This document shows, one piece after another, positions 14,511-21,524 of a DNA stretch of 24,961 bases. The DNA lies in the NCBI GenBank assembly GCA_902494565.1, contig CABUTN010000029.1, positions 1 to 24,961 on the forward strand, given 5' to 3'. Both the position numbers and the translations under genes were made by a program. The notes under the pieces are model-generated. The model was not told the origin of the DNA, did not search any database, and saw nothing but the letters and a program-made list of their open reading frames with translations. Within the stretch, counting starts at the first letter, position 1. The number at the start of each line of letters is the position of its first letter. This DNA comes from an uncultured Collinsella sp. (GTDB lineage: Bacteria > Actinomycetota > Coriobacteriia > Coriobacteriales > Coriobacteriaceae).

Positions 14511-16016
14511 TTAATGAGCCCAGGGAAAGGCAGAGGCCGCGGCCATGTTCTTGCGCACGAGCTCGTCGCGCACCTGAGCCAGGCCCTGCTCCATGCCCAC
14601 CACATAGGTCTGCGGGTACAGGAAGCGCTTGAAAGCTGCGTCCAGATGATCGAGCGCCCAAGCACAGCGCTCGCGCGCGTCCTGGATGCTCTCACGCGGA
14701 GCCACCGCACTGCCGTCGCGCACGATCGGCACCAGCAGCTCACGATACTCAAGTTCGGACACGTCAGTCACCAGGGCGGCATCATTCACGGCCACGAGGG
14801 TATTGCCGCGCGCGGCGCCCTCCCCCGCCAGATGGTCCTCGTCGTAGATCATGTCGCAGACCGGGCCGCCAAAGCCGTCGTAATAACGGCGCACGCGTTG
14901 CACACCCGGGATCGTGCGCTTGTAGGGCTGCTCGGAGAGCTTGACCACCGGCGTCCATGGACCTGCCTCGCTCGCACGGCGGGCGGAAAGCTTGTACACG
15001 CCGCCCAGCGCCGGCTGGTCATAGCAGGTCGCAAGCTTGGTACCCACGCCAAAGCTGTCGATGGGCGCGCCCTGGTCGAGCAGCGACTGAATCGTGTACT
15101 CATCCAGATCGTTAGAAACCGAGATCCCCACATAGGGCAGGCCCTCGGCATCAAAACGGCCGCGAACATACTTGGAGAGCTTGGCGAGGTCGCCGGAGTC
15201 GATGCGAATGGCCGACAGGCGCTCGCCCACCGCCTCCATCTCCTTGGCAACCGTAATGGCATGCTCGCAGCCCTCGCGCACGTCATAGGTGTCGATGAGC
15301 AGCGTACAGTTCTTGGGGCTCGACTTGGCAAAGGCGCGGAAGGCCTCGAGCTCGGAATCGAAGCTCATCACCCAGCTGTGCGCATGCGTGCCAAAGACGG
15401 GAATACCGTAGCGGCGGCCGGCGAGCACATTGGACGTAGAGGAGCAGCCGGCAACGTAGCTCGCGCGCGCAACGGCCAGGCCGCCATCGGGACCCTGGGC
15501 TCGGCGCAGGCCAAACTCGGCCACGGGACGACCGTTGGCCGCCAACACCACGCGTGCCGTCTTGGTGGCAACAAGCGTCTGGAAGCCGACGATGTTGAGC
15601 AGCGCGGTCTCGAGAAGCTGGCACTCCAGCGACGGGCCGGTGACGCGCACCATGGGCTCGCGCGGAAACACGAGCTCGCCCTCGGGCACGGCGTCAATGT
15701 TCACGTGCGCACGGAAGTTGCGCAGGTAGTCGAGGAATGCAGGCTTAAACATCGCGCCGCCGGCCGGAGCCTGGAGCGAGGCGAGGTAGTCGATATCCTC
15801 GGGCGTAAAGCGCAGATTCTCGACCAGCTCGGGCAGCTCGGCGGTGCCGCACATGACGGCATAGGCGCTACCAAAAGGATGGTCGCGGTAAAACGCGGTA
15901 AAACAACCCTGCTCATTGGCCTTGCCGCTCTCCCACAGGCCCTGGGCCATAGTGAGCTCGTACAGATCGGTGAGCATTGCAATGTCGGTGGGATGCGAGA
16001 TGTCGGTCAAAGCCAT
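14511..16016 (-). CDS. pncB: Nicotinate phosphoribosyltransferase
   Basis: NAD salvage enzyme joining nicotinate and PRPP to give nicotinate mononucleotide, with ATP hydrolysis. The 501-residue protein shows the family blocks TDLYELTMAQGLWESGK, the conserved GTHAHSWVMSF region, IDSGDLAKLSKYVR, VSNDLDEYTIQSL and SFGVGTKLATCYDQPALGGVYKL. The long form (about 490-500 residues) is common in Gram-positive bacteria. The ATG at 16016 has GAAAGG 7 nt upstream; the longer frame to 16073 lacks one. It stands downstream of the tail-anchored protein gene and upstream of proB on the same strand. Confidence 0.95.
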   Translation of the reverse strand: MALTDISHPTDIAMLTDLYELTMAQGLWESGKANEQGCFTAFYRDHPFGSAYAVMCGTAELPELVENLRFTPEDIDYLASLQAPAGGAMFKPAFLDYLRNFRAHVNIDAVPEGELVFPREPMVRVTGPSLECQLLETALLNIVGFQTLVATKTARVVLAANGRPVAEFGLRRAQGPDGGLAVARASYVAGCSSTSNVLAGRRYGIPVFGTHAHSWVMSFDSELEAFRAFAKSSPKNCTLLIDTYDVREGCEHAITVAKEMEAVGERLSAIRIDSGDLAKLSKYVRGRFDAEGLPYVGISVSNDLDEYTIQSLLDQGAPIDSFGVGTKLATCYDQPALGGVYKLSARRASEAGPWTPVVKLSEQPYKRTIPGVQRVRRYYDGFGGPVCDMIYDEDHLAGEGAARGNTLVAVNDAALVTDVSELEYRELLVPIVRDGSAVAPRESIQDARERCAWALDHLDAAFKRFLYPQTYVVGMEQGLAQVRDELVRKNMAAASAFPWAH

Positions 16017-16100
16017 GGGGCGACCTTTCGGATGTGTGGTGCAGAATTTAAGGGTTGGACGAGAGCAGAGCATGCGGACATGACGCCCGATGCAAATCGG

Positions 16101-16559
16101 TTAGAGCAGGCCCATGCTGGTCAGGATCGTGTAGCCCATAAAGATGACAAACGCGATGAGGGCAAGGACAATGATGATTTTTTGAGCCGGCGCCATGCCA
16201 GGGATCTCGTTCTCGCCCGTAGGCTCCTTGGAGGTAACCATGCGCTGGGCAAAGGTCATCTCGTCACGGCTCGGCTTGGGCTCGACGGACTTGGGACGAG
16301 CGGCCTTTTTAGGCTGAGGTTTGGGCGCGGCAGGTGCAGGCTTCGCAGCAGCGGGCTTGGGTGCGGGCGCGGGCGCCGGCGCGGATGCGGCGTTCGAGGC
16401 GACCTCCTCGGCCTTCGCACGCTCGGCACGCAGGGCAGCCAGCTCCTCGCGCTCGCGACGGGCCTCTTCCCGAGCCTCGCGGCGGGCCTTCTCAGCGCGG
16501 AGCTCTTTCAACTCGGCGCGCTCCTCGTCGGACAATGGTTGGGACTCAAGCTCGGCCAT
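16101..16559 (-). CDS. Small tail-anchored protein with charged coiled coil and Ala/Pro linker
   Basis: I do not recognise this 152-residue protein. Residues about 10-53 are a highly charged Glu/Arg/Ala helix likely to form a coiled coil, 58-90 are an Ala/Pro/Lys linker, 95-125 are polar, and 128-148 are a single C-terminal membrane segment (IIIVLALIAFVIFMGYTIL). The form is that of a tail-anchored protein facing the cytoplasm. The ATG at 16559 has AAAGGG 7 nt upstream; an upstream in-frame ATG at 16595 lies inside the tRNA terminator and is unlikely. The gene starts only 19 nt after that terminator's T-run, so its own promoter is hard to place; it may rely on read-through from the tRNA promoter. 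Confidence 0.75.
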   Translation of the reverse strand: MAELESQPLSDEERAELKELRAEKARREAREEARREREELAALRAERAKAEEVASNAASAPAPAPAPKPAAAKPAPAAPKPQPKKAARPKSVEPKPSRDEMTFAQRMVTSKEPTGENEIPGMAPAQKIIIVLALIAFVIFMGYTILTSMGLL

Positions 16560-16577
16560 GGTAAAGCCCTTTCTTTT

Positions 16578-16607
16578 AAAAAAAGCCGCCGACACAATGT
16601 CAGCGGC
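16578..16607 (-). terminator. Terminator of the tRNA-Ala gene
   Basis: GCCGCTGAC and GTCGGCGGC (minus strand; 16607-16599 with 16593-16585) form a 9-bp stem with one T-G pair, followed by seven T residues (16584-16578). It lies 16 nt after the tRNA 3' end. Confidence 0.8.
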
Positions 16608-16623
16608 TTATCAAATCCAAGGG

Positions 16624-16696
16624 TGGAGACGAAGGGAGTCGAACCCTCGGCCTCTGCCATGCGACGGCAGCGCTCTCCCAACTGAGCTACGTCCCC
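16624..16696 (-). tRNA. tRNA-Ala (anticodon CGC)
   Basis: Reading leftward from 16696 the sequence folds as a 73-nt cloverleaf. The acceptor arms GGGGACG and CGTCTCC pair with a G3-U70 wobble, the main identity element for alanyl-tRNA synthetase. The D arm contains AGCTCAGTTGGGAGAGC, the anticodon stem is CTGCC/GGCAG with loop GTCGCAT (anticodon CGC, reads GCG), and the T arm contains GAGGGTTCGACTCCC. The CCA end is not encoded in full: A73 is followed by CCC, so CCA addition is needed. Confidence 0.95.
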
Positions 16697-16709
16697 AGGA
16701 CAAGTCGAT

Positions 16710-16737
16710 ATTTTACCTACGGCTCGCCAACTGTCAA
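16710..16737 (-). promoter_or_regulatory. Strong sigma-A-type promoter of tRNA-Ala
   Basis: Reading leftward, a consensus -35 TTGACA (16737-16732), a 16-nt spacer and a -10 TAAAAT (16715-16710) lie 13 nt before the mature tRNA 5' end. This is the best promoter in the window and is properly placed for the tRNA. Confidence 0.8.
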
Positions 16738-16800
16738 CGCCCAATAACCAGTCTTTTTTGGACGCGGCTATTTTGGCAACTTTTCGAACAGGCGATCCTC

Positions 16801-16839
16801 TCGATGATTTTTTAATCCCCGTCCCAGAAAAATCATCGA
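16801..16839. terminator. 12-bp inverted repeat after the radical SAM gene
   Basis: TCGATGATTTTT (16801-16812) and AAAAATCATCGA (16828-16839) are exact inverted repeats with a 15-nt loop. The hairpin lies 8 nt past the radical SAM stop. T and A runs are inside the stem, next to the loop, rather than after it, so terminator activity is uncertain. Confidence 0.4.
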
Positions 16840-16847
16840 CGAACGCA

Positions 16848-17786
16848 CTACTTTGCGCTGGTGAGGACGCCGGTGGTGTCGAAGGCCGGGGTGAAGCTCT
16901 CGTCTACCGCGCCGCCCTCTTGCCAGAACATCGTCGTAAAGCCCAGGTCGTCGGCATGGTCGAGCACCTGCTCGTACTCCTCGCGCGTCACGGCACGTGC
17001 CAGGTCGCCGCCCTGCTCGCGCATAAGCGCATTGGGCGTGTACTGGTTCATGACCGAGATCGGCACATCGCCCACCGTCTGCCACACTAGGTCCAGCACG
17101 CGACACGAATCGTCCGCATGCCCCGGAAGCACCAGGTGGCGCACGATGATGCCGCGCTTCATGAGCCCGCCCTCATCCACCAGCTCTCCCCCGCGGCGAT
17201 CGATCTCGCGCGCCATCTGGGCCAGACCCGACACGGCCACGCGCGGGTAGTCCTTAATATGAGAAAGCGACTGCGCAAGCCCGGCATCGGCATATTTAAA
17301 GTCAGTGAGCCACACATCGACCAGGTCGCCCAGCGCCGCCACGGCACTCGCGCGCTCGTAACCACTCGTGTTGTAGACGATCGGGATGACCAGCCCGCGC
17401 GTCCGTGCCGCGGCAATCGCGGCAGGCAACAGGTGCGCATAGTGCGTCGCAGTCACCAAATTGATGTTGTTGGCACCCTGGTCCTGCAGTTCCAGCATAA
17501 TCTCGACCAGGCGCTCAGGCGAAATCTCAAGGCCAAAATTGCCGGTCGAGATCTCGTGGTTCTGGCAGTAGATACATTTAAGCGAGCAGCCGCTAAAGAA
17601 GATCGTGCCCGAACCGGCCTCGCCCGAGATAGGCGGCTCCTCCCACATATGAAGCGCCGCGCGGGCCACCCTGAGCGTGTCGTTAGCACCGCATACGCCG
17701 CGCGCGCCCTCATCGCGCGCCGCACCGCAACGGCGCGGACACAAATGGCAGGCGGGCGAAAAAAGTTCGGTCAACGACGTCGGCAT
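16848..17786 (-). CDS. Radical SAM protein, PflA/PflX-like
   Basis: A 312-residue radical S-adenosylmethionine enzyme. The CxxxCxxC cluster motif is SGCSLKCIYCQN (Cys67, Cys71, Cys74), which would bind a 4Fe-4S cluster and SAM. A second Cys set near the N-terminus (Cys13, Cys16, Cys20, Cys32 in CHLCPRRCGA and VCG) is typical of the PflX-like group related to pyruvate-formate-lyase activases. Other conserved stretches are EISPERLVEIMLELQDQGANNINLVTATHYA, YNTSGYE and LPGHADDS. The substrate is unknown for this group. The ATG at 17786 has TTGGAG 9 nt upstream; the frame continues to a TTG five codons earlier, which is that same ribosome site. Single-gene unit. Confidence 0.88.
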   Translation of the reverse strand: MPTSLTELFSPACHLCPRRCGAARDEGARGVCGANDTLRVARAALHMWEEPPISGEAGSGTIFFSGCSLKCIYCQNHEISTGNFGLEISPERLVEIMLELQDQGANNINLVTATHYAHLLPAAIAAARTRGLVIPIVYNTSGYERASAVAALGDLVDVWLTDFKYADAGLAQSLSHIKDYPRVAVSGLAQMAREIDRRGGELVDEGGLMKRGIIVRHLVLPGHADDSCRVLDLVWQTVGDVPISVMNQYTPNALMREQGGDLARAVTREEYEQVLDHADDLGFTTMFWQEGGAVDESFTPAFDTTGVLTSAK

Positions 17787-17930
17787 AAAAACATGCTCCA
17801 AAACAACGATTCAGCAGCTCAAACGTAAAGGGCCAGCCCGCGTAGACGGCTCCGTCCCTAAGGCGCCGTAATCGTCCGACACGATTTTTGTAATGTCAAG
17901 ACTGGAATCGATAAAGTGCCGCTTTATGAT
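17787..17930. other. Control region between the radical SAM gene and the candidate RNA
   Basis: No gene is seen. The 12-mer CCCTAAGGCGCC shared with 5080-5091 occurs at about 17857-17868, preceded by GTCC, which suggests a decayed family C repeat. A rightward promoter for the candidate RNA may be TGGAAT (17913-17918), 16 nt, TATGAT (about 17935), but this is weak. Confidence 0.35.
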
Positions 17931-17931
17931 G

Positions 17932-18081
17932 TAGGTATTCCGCCCCCCGCGGAGCAACTGGGTGAACCGTCGCGTTTATTTAGGGAGCCCACACAGTCGT
18001 ACCTAGTACAGGTATCCTTCGTTGTTAAGGACGCTGGAACAGTCGATGAGGGCACCCACCTGTTTTAGGTGGGTTCATTTT
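17932..18081 (+). ncRNA. Candidate structured small RNA (6S-like?) with its own terminator
   Basis: A 150-nt stretch without an open frame ends in a clear hairpin (18054-18074) and T-rich tail. Its ends can pair: AGGT (17933-17936) with ACCT (18058-18061) and GCCC (17942-17945) with GGGC (18050-18053), which would close a long rod with an open middle, the general plan of 6S RNA. Internal hairpins are CCGC/GCGG near 17940-17953, ACCT/AGGT (18001-18013) and TCCTT/AAGGA (18015-18031). The 3' segment GGGCACCCACCT recalls Gram-positive 6S RNAs from memory. The closing stem and the terminator compete for the same bases. It could also be an attenuator leader for the next gene, 230 nt away. No homology search was possible. 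Confidence 0.4.
18054..18081 (+). terminator. Terminator of the candidate small RNA
   Basis: ACCCACCT (18054-18061) pairs with AGGTGGGT (18067-18074) around GTTTT, followed by TCATTTTC. The U-run is interrupted but the hairpin is perfect. Confidence 0.65.
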
Positions 18082-18082
18082 C

Positions 18083-18125
18083 GTAACGTGGGGGGTGGTT
18101 TTCTTTTGCCGAAAATCACCATTAC
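18083..18125. other. Hairpin and gene-free leader before the TagO-like gene
   Basis: GGTGGTTTTC (18094-18103) pairs with GAAAATCACC (18111-18120) with one G-T pair, and GTAA/TTAC extend it outward after a bulge. No T-run follows, so it is a structural rather than a terminator hairpin. The remaining 185 nt to the TagO-like start hold no gene and no promoter I can defend. Confidence 0.4.
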
Positions 18126-18311
18126 AGTCCATATGGATCCCCGCCGGCATCCCGACAAGCCATCGACAACATTCCAATATCTGGTATGCGCGTGATAATC
18201 GCACGGTGCAAACCTCCGCACCCCCCTCGGTCGAGTATCATGGGACAGCTATGCCATTTCCGCGTAGCAACCTTTGACCTTTTCCTTCGACACTTGGCGG
18301 TTTTTAGATTC

Positions 18312-19511
18312 ATGGCTTCATCCCCGAGCTACATACCGTACCTATGCGTGGCAGCGGCAGCCTTTATCACGACCTTCCTCGCGGTGCCCCTGGTCAAGCG
18401 CTTGGCAATTAAGCTCGATGCCGTCGACTATCCTTCTAAGCGCCGCATCAACACCAAGCCCATCCCGCGTTTGGGCGGAACGGCGGTGTTTTTGGGCCTG
18501 GTCGTTGCCTGCATTGTGCAAATCCTAGGCACTTGGCACCTAGGCTGGCCACCCGTCCTGGTGCCGCACCCGCGCCTTCACATGAGCTATCCCATGCTGG
18601 CGCTCTCCTTTACCGTCATCTTTGCGACCGGCGCTATCGACGACGTCTTCCAGCTCAAGCCCAAGCAAAAGCTGGCCGGACAGGTCCTCGCCGCGCTTAT
18701 CGCCTGTATCGGCGGCCTAAAAATCGGCGTCATCGTCAACCCGTTTGCCCCCGGCGAGATCATGCTCGGATGGCTCGCCTACCCCATCACCGTGATCTAT
18801 CTGGTGGCATTCACCAACATCATTAACCTCATCGACGGCCTCGACGGCTTGGCCACGGGCATCTGCGGCATCGCGTCGTTCACCATGTTTTCGATGGCCG
18901 TTCTCTCGGGCCGCATCGACGCCGCCGCGCTCTCCATTGCGCTCTTTGGCGCCTGTCTGGCCTTTTTGCGCTACAACTTCAACCCCGCAAGCATCTTCTT
19001 GGGCGACTCGGGGTCGCTGCTTCTGGGCTTTGCACTGGGCTCCATCTCGCTGCTCAACGTGAGCCGCACCGCCGCACTCACCTCGCTTATCATCCCGCTC
19101 ATCGTTGCCGGCGCGCCCATCATCGACACGTTTAGCGCCATCGTGCGCCGCAGGCGCGCCCACATTAGCATCGGGCAGGCCGACAAGGGCCACATCCACC
19201 ACCGCCTGATCCAAGAAGGCTACAACCAAAAACAGGCCGTGCTGCTCATCTATGCCTGGTGCATCATGCTTTCGGCCGGCGCCGCCGCGATTAACCAGGT
19301 CGAAGTGCCCATGCGTGTGCTCATCTTTACCGTGCTCGCCATTGGCTCGGCGGCCTTCGCCAAGCACCTGCACCTGTTTGAACCCGTGCTACGCCACCAT
19401 TACAACAAGCGCACGCACGAGGACGAGCTCGTCACCCCCGACGACCCCGCCTTTAAGCAGGAGGAGCAGGCAGCCGAGGAGCGCAAAGAAGAGCGCCACC
19501 ACAAGCTCTAG
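18312..19511 (+). CDS. tagO: Undecaprenyl-phosphate N-acetylglucosaminyl 1-phosphate transferase (TagO/WecA-like)
   Basis: Membrane enzyme that moves GlcNAc-1-phosphate (or a related sugar) from its UDP form to undecaprenyl phosphate, the first step of wall teichoic acid or other surface polymers. The 399-residue protein has about ten hydrophobic segments and all family motifs: YPSKRRINTKPIPRLGG, AIDDVFQLKPKQKL, NLIDGLDGLATG (172-183), FLGDSGSLLLGF and the sugar-specificity loop RRRAHISIGQADKGHIHHRL (HIHHRL at 294-299). I start at ATG 18312, where the family N-terminus and first membrane helix begin; the ribosome site there is weak and an open extension back to 18186 exists. A charged cytoplasmic tail (EEQAAEERKEERHH) ends the protein. 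No other surface-polymer genes are in the window, so the polymer is unknown. Confidence 0.92.
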   Translation: MASSPSYIPYLCVAAAAFITTFLAVPLVKRLAIKLDAVDYPSKRRINTKPIPRLGGTAVFLGLVVACIVQILGTWHLGWPPVLVPHPRLHMSYPMLALSFTVIFATGAIDDVFQLKPKQKLAGQVLAALIACIGGLKIGVIVNPFAPGEIMLGWLAYPITVIYLVAFTNIINLIDGLDGLATGICGIASFTMFSMAVLSGRIDAAALSIALFGACLAFLRYNFNPASIFLGDSGSLLLGFALGSISLLNVSRTAALTSLIIPLIVAGAPIIDTFSAIVRRRRAHISIGQADKGHIHHRLIQEGYNQKQAVLLIYAWCIMLSAGAAAINQVEVPMRVLIFTVLAIGSAAFAKHLHLFEPVLRHHYNKRTHEDELVTPDDPAFKQEEQAAEERKEERHHKL

Positions 19512-19681
19512 GGCAAGCTGCCGAGGATGTGCCAAGGCACCGTTAGCCAAGCACGGCCGCGCCACACCCATCGCACATGCCGCACCACGCGCGTCCCTCT
19601 CCCGCCCCTCGCCTACTTACGCACCACCCCTCCAATAAACGCGTTATCATCTTGACCCATGAACATACGTTAGGAGCAATC

Positions 19682-20731
19682 ATGCCAAACGAGAACAGCT
19701 ACGAAGTCGCGCTGCAAAAGAGCAACGCCATTCGCGAGGGCCTGGCCAAGACGCCCGAGAAGTTCACCATGCTCACCGGCGACCGCCCCACCGGCCGTCT
19801 GCACCTGGGCCACTACTTCGGCACCCTCAAGGGCCGTGTTGAGCTGCAGAACATGGGCGCCAAGACCAACGTGCTCATCGCCGACTACCAGGTCATCACT
19901 GACCGCGACACGACCGAGCACATCCAGGACAACGTGTACAACATGGTCATGGACTACCTTGCCTGCGGTATCGACCCCGACAAGACCATGATCTACGCGC
20001 ACTCCGCCGTGCCCGCCGCCAACCAGCTCATGCTGCCGTTCCTGTCGCTGGTGTCCGAGGCCGAGCTGGCGCGCAACCCCACGGTAAAGGCCGAGATGGA
20101 GGCCTCGGGCCACGAGCTCACCGGCCTTCTGCTCACCTACCCGGTACATCAGGCCTGCGACATTCTGTTCTGCAAGGGCAACGTGGTGCCCGTCGGTCGT
20201 GACCAGCTGCCGCACATCGAGCTAACCCGCACCATCGCACGCCGCTTTAACAACCGCTACGGCAAGGTATTTCCCGAGGTCGAGGCACTGCTGTCCGAGA
20301 CCCCGCTACTGCCCGGCCTTGACGGTCGCAAGATGAGCAAGAGCTACGGCAACGCCATCAACATCTCGATGACCGCCGAGGAGACGGCAAAGCGCATCAA
20401 GAAGAGCCAGACCGACTCCGAGCGCATGATCACGTTCGATCCCGAGAACCGCCCCGGCGTGTCCGGTTTGCTTTCGACGGCCGCCATCTGCACCGGTCGC
20501 TCCGAGGTCGAAATTGCCGAGGAGATTGGCATGGGCGGCTCCGGCCAGCTCAAGAAGTACGTGACCGAGGCTGTCAACGAGTACTTCGCACCGATCCGTG
20601 AGCGTCGTCAGCGCTACGAGAACGATCTGGATTACGTGAAGGACGTGCTGCACGAGGGCAACCGTCGCGCCAACGAGATCGCCGAGCAGACCCTGGCCGA
20701 GGTTCAGGACGCCATGGGCATGGTGTACTAG
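19682..20731 (+). CDS. trpS: Tryptophan--tRNA ligase
   Basis: Class I aminoacyl-tRNA synthetase charging tRNA-Trp. The 349-residue protein has the PTGRLHLGHYFG signature (HLGH at 41-44), the GRKMSKSYGNAI KMSKS loop (217-221), DRDTTEHIQDNVYNMVMDYLACGIDPDKT, and a C-terminal anticodon-binding helical domain ending in EIAEQTLAEVQDAMGM. Length is normal for bacterial TrpRS. The ATG at 19682 follows TTAGGAGC with 5-6 nt spacing; the frame is open back to 19577 but without a ribosome site. It lies 170 nt after the TagO-like gene on the same strand, with its own terminator downstream, so it is probably a separate unit. Confidence 0.96.
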   Translation: MPNENSYEVALQKSNAIREGLAKTPEKFTMLTGDRPTGRLHLGHYFGTLKGRVELQNMGAKTNVLIADYQVITDRDTTEHIQDNVYNMVMDYLACGIDPDKTMIYAHSAVPAANQLMLPFLSLVSEAELARNPTVKAEMEASGHELTGLLLTYPVHQACDILFCKGNVVPVGRDQLPHIELTRTIARRFNNRYGKVFPEVEALLSETPLLPGLDGRKMSKSYGNAINISMTAEETAKRIKKSQTDSERMITFDPENRPGVSGLLSTAAICTGRSEVEIAEEIGMGGSGQLKKYVTEAVNEYFAPIRERRQRYENDLDYVKDVLHEGNRRANEIAEQTLAEVQDAMGMVY

Positions 20732-20765
20732 ACCGATCTGCTGGCTTGAGCTTTCGATTGCTATA

Positions 20766-20794
20766 GGGCGGGCGCTACGGCGTCCGCCTTTTTT
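20766..20794 (+). terminator. Terminator of trpS
   Basis: GGCGGGCGC (20767-20775) pairs with GCGTCCGCC (20780-20788) with one G-T pair and a 4-nt loop, followed by six T residues (20789-20794). It lies 35 nt past the trpS stop. Confidence 0.85.
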
Positions 20795-21067
20795 GGAGCC
20801 GGACCGCTTCGGCTCCGTCCATCGCACTCCCCCGACAAACAGGAACAGGCCCGCTGGCAGATAGTTGCCAGCGGGCCTGTTCCCGAAGTACACCGTTGAA
20901 TCGCACAGAGGGGAGGAATGCGAATCAAACTCAACAGGGCAGGCTTTTTCATCGCCTATTGCCTGCTCCGTTGCTGAAACCAATATAGTTCACCGTGGTT
21001 TACTTTCTAACGTCAATATGCGCCGCCATACCTTCTCCATAAGTTAGCTCCGGTAAACCTGCAACGG
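20795..21067. other. Gene-free stretch with an orphan 18-bp hairpin
   Basis: No gene is supportable here. The perfect 18-bp hairpin at 20842-20883 (loop GATAGT) has no gene ending next to it on either strand; leftward it is followed by the weak tail TGTTTGT. A second hairpin, GGGCAGGC/GCCTGCTC (20937-20944, 20961-20968), lies 54 nt to its right. A leftward small RNA of roughly 100-150 nt ending at the first hairpin is possible. Part of the minus strand resembles a tRNA T arm but does not complete a cloverleaf. Confidence 0.4.
20842..20883. repeat. Perfect 18-bp inverted repeat
   Basis: Positions 20842-20859 and 20866-20883 are exact inverted repeats, GC-rich at the base-paired centre, with a 6-nt loop. 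It is too strong to be chance but not clearly attached to a gene. Confidence 0.7.
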
Positions 21068-21108
21068 AAAACCACCACAAAGGGGACAGGCACCTTTGTG
21101 GTGGTTTT
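21068..21108. repeat. Family B hairpin, copy B1; terminator of the MGMT-type gene
   Basis: A perfect 16-bp stem AAAACCACCACAAAGG (21068-21083) with its complement (21093-21108) and plus-strand loop GGACAGGCA. It lies 16 nt past the MGMT-type stop on the minus strand and ends in TTTT, so it can act as a terminator in either direction. Confidence 0.8.
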
Positions 21109-21124
21109 GGCCACGACGGAGCCG

Positions 21125-21445
21125 CTAGAGTCCGGCAGGCCAGCGACAGGCGGCCAGATCAACATGCATGGGATCGGCAAACGTCACGCCCTCCCCCATT
21201 AAGAGCTCGCGCTGAGCATCGGGGCCACCAAAGGCAAAGCCCTCACAGATACGGCCGTCGGCAAACACCACGCGATGGCAGGGAATCTGGCCGGGGCGCG
21301 GATTGCTATGCAGGGCATACCCCACATACCGCGCACTTCGTGGTCGACCGGCAAGCAGCGCCACCTGACCATACGTGGCGACCATCCCCTCGGGGATCTG
21401 CTCGACCACCTCGTACACCCGTTCAAAAAAGCCCTCAGACGCCAT
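21125..21445 (-). CDS. MGMT-family DNA alkyl-transfer protein (single-domain)
   Basis: A 106-residue protein consisting of the C-terminal DNA-binding/active-site domain of O6-alkylguanine-DNA alkyltransferases only. The active-site motif is IPCHRVV with Cys56 present; related alkyltransferase-like (ATL) proteins of the same size have Trp at this place. VATYGQVALLAG carries the helix-turn-helix start and Tyr25, and SARYVGYAL the arginine finger (Arg39). Full MGMT/Ogt proteins are about 160 residues, so this one lacks the N-terminal domain. The Cys suggests true methyl transfer from damaged guanine, but short forms are less studied. The ATG at 21445 has GGAAGGGAG upstream. It lies between family B hairpins B1 and B2, with its own unit downstream of degV. 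Confidence 0.85.
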   Translation of the reverse strand: MASEGFFERVYEVVEQIPEGMVATYGQVALLAGRPRSARYVGYALHSNPRPGQIPCHRVVFADGRICEGFAFGGPDAQRELLMGEGVTFADPMHVDLAACRWPAGL

Positions 21446-21472
21446 TGCTCGCTCCCTTCCACCCGGAAAGCA

Positions 21473-21513
21473 TAAACCACCACAAAGGTGTCTGTCCCCT
21501 TTGTGGTGGTTTA
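21473..21513. repeat. Family B hairpin, copy B2; terminator of the DegV gene
   Basis: A perfect 16-bp stem TAAACCACCACAAAGG (21473-21488) with its complement (21498-21513). The plus-strand loop is TGTCTGTCC, inverted relative to B1. It lies 11 nt past the DegV stop and 27 nt before the MGMT-type start, so DegV transcripts should end before the MGMT-type gene. Confidence 0.8.
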
Positions 21514-21524
21514 CGGCAGGTCGG

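Noticed and set aside
18083..18311. Known metabolite riboswitch upstream of the TagO-like gene
   Set aside because: There are hairpins but no conserved core I recognise from any riboswitch class and no terminator next to the start codon.
20890..20995. A tRNA (possibly Sec) on the minus strand
   Set aside because: A GATTCGC stretch and a GCAGGC stem recall tRNA arms, but acceptor, D and anticodon arms could not be completed.
21125..21445. ATL (alkyltransferase-like) protein
   Set aside because: ATLs have Trp in place of the active-site Cys; here the motif is PCHRV with Cys56, so the MGMT-type call is kept despite the short length.
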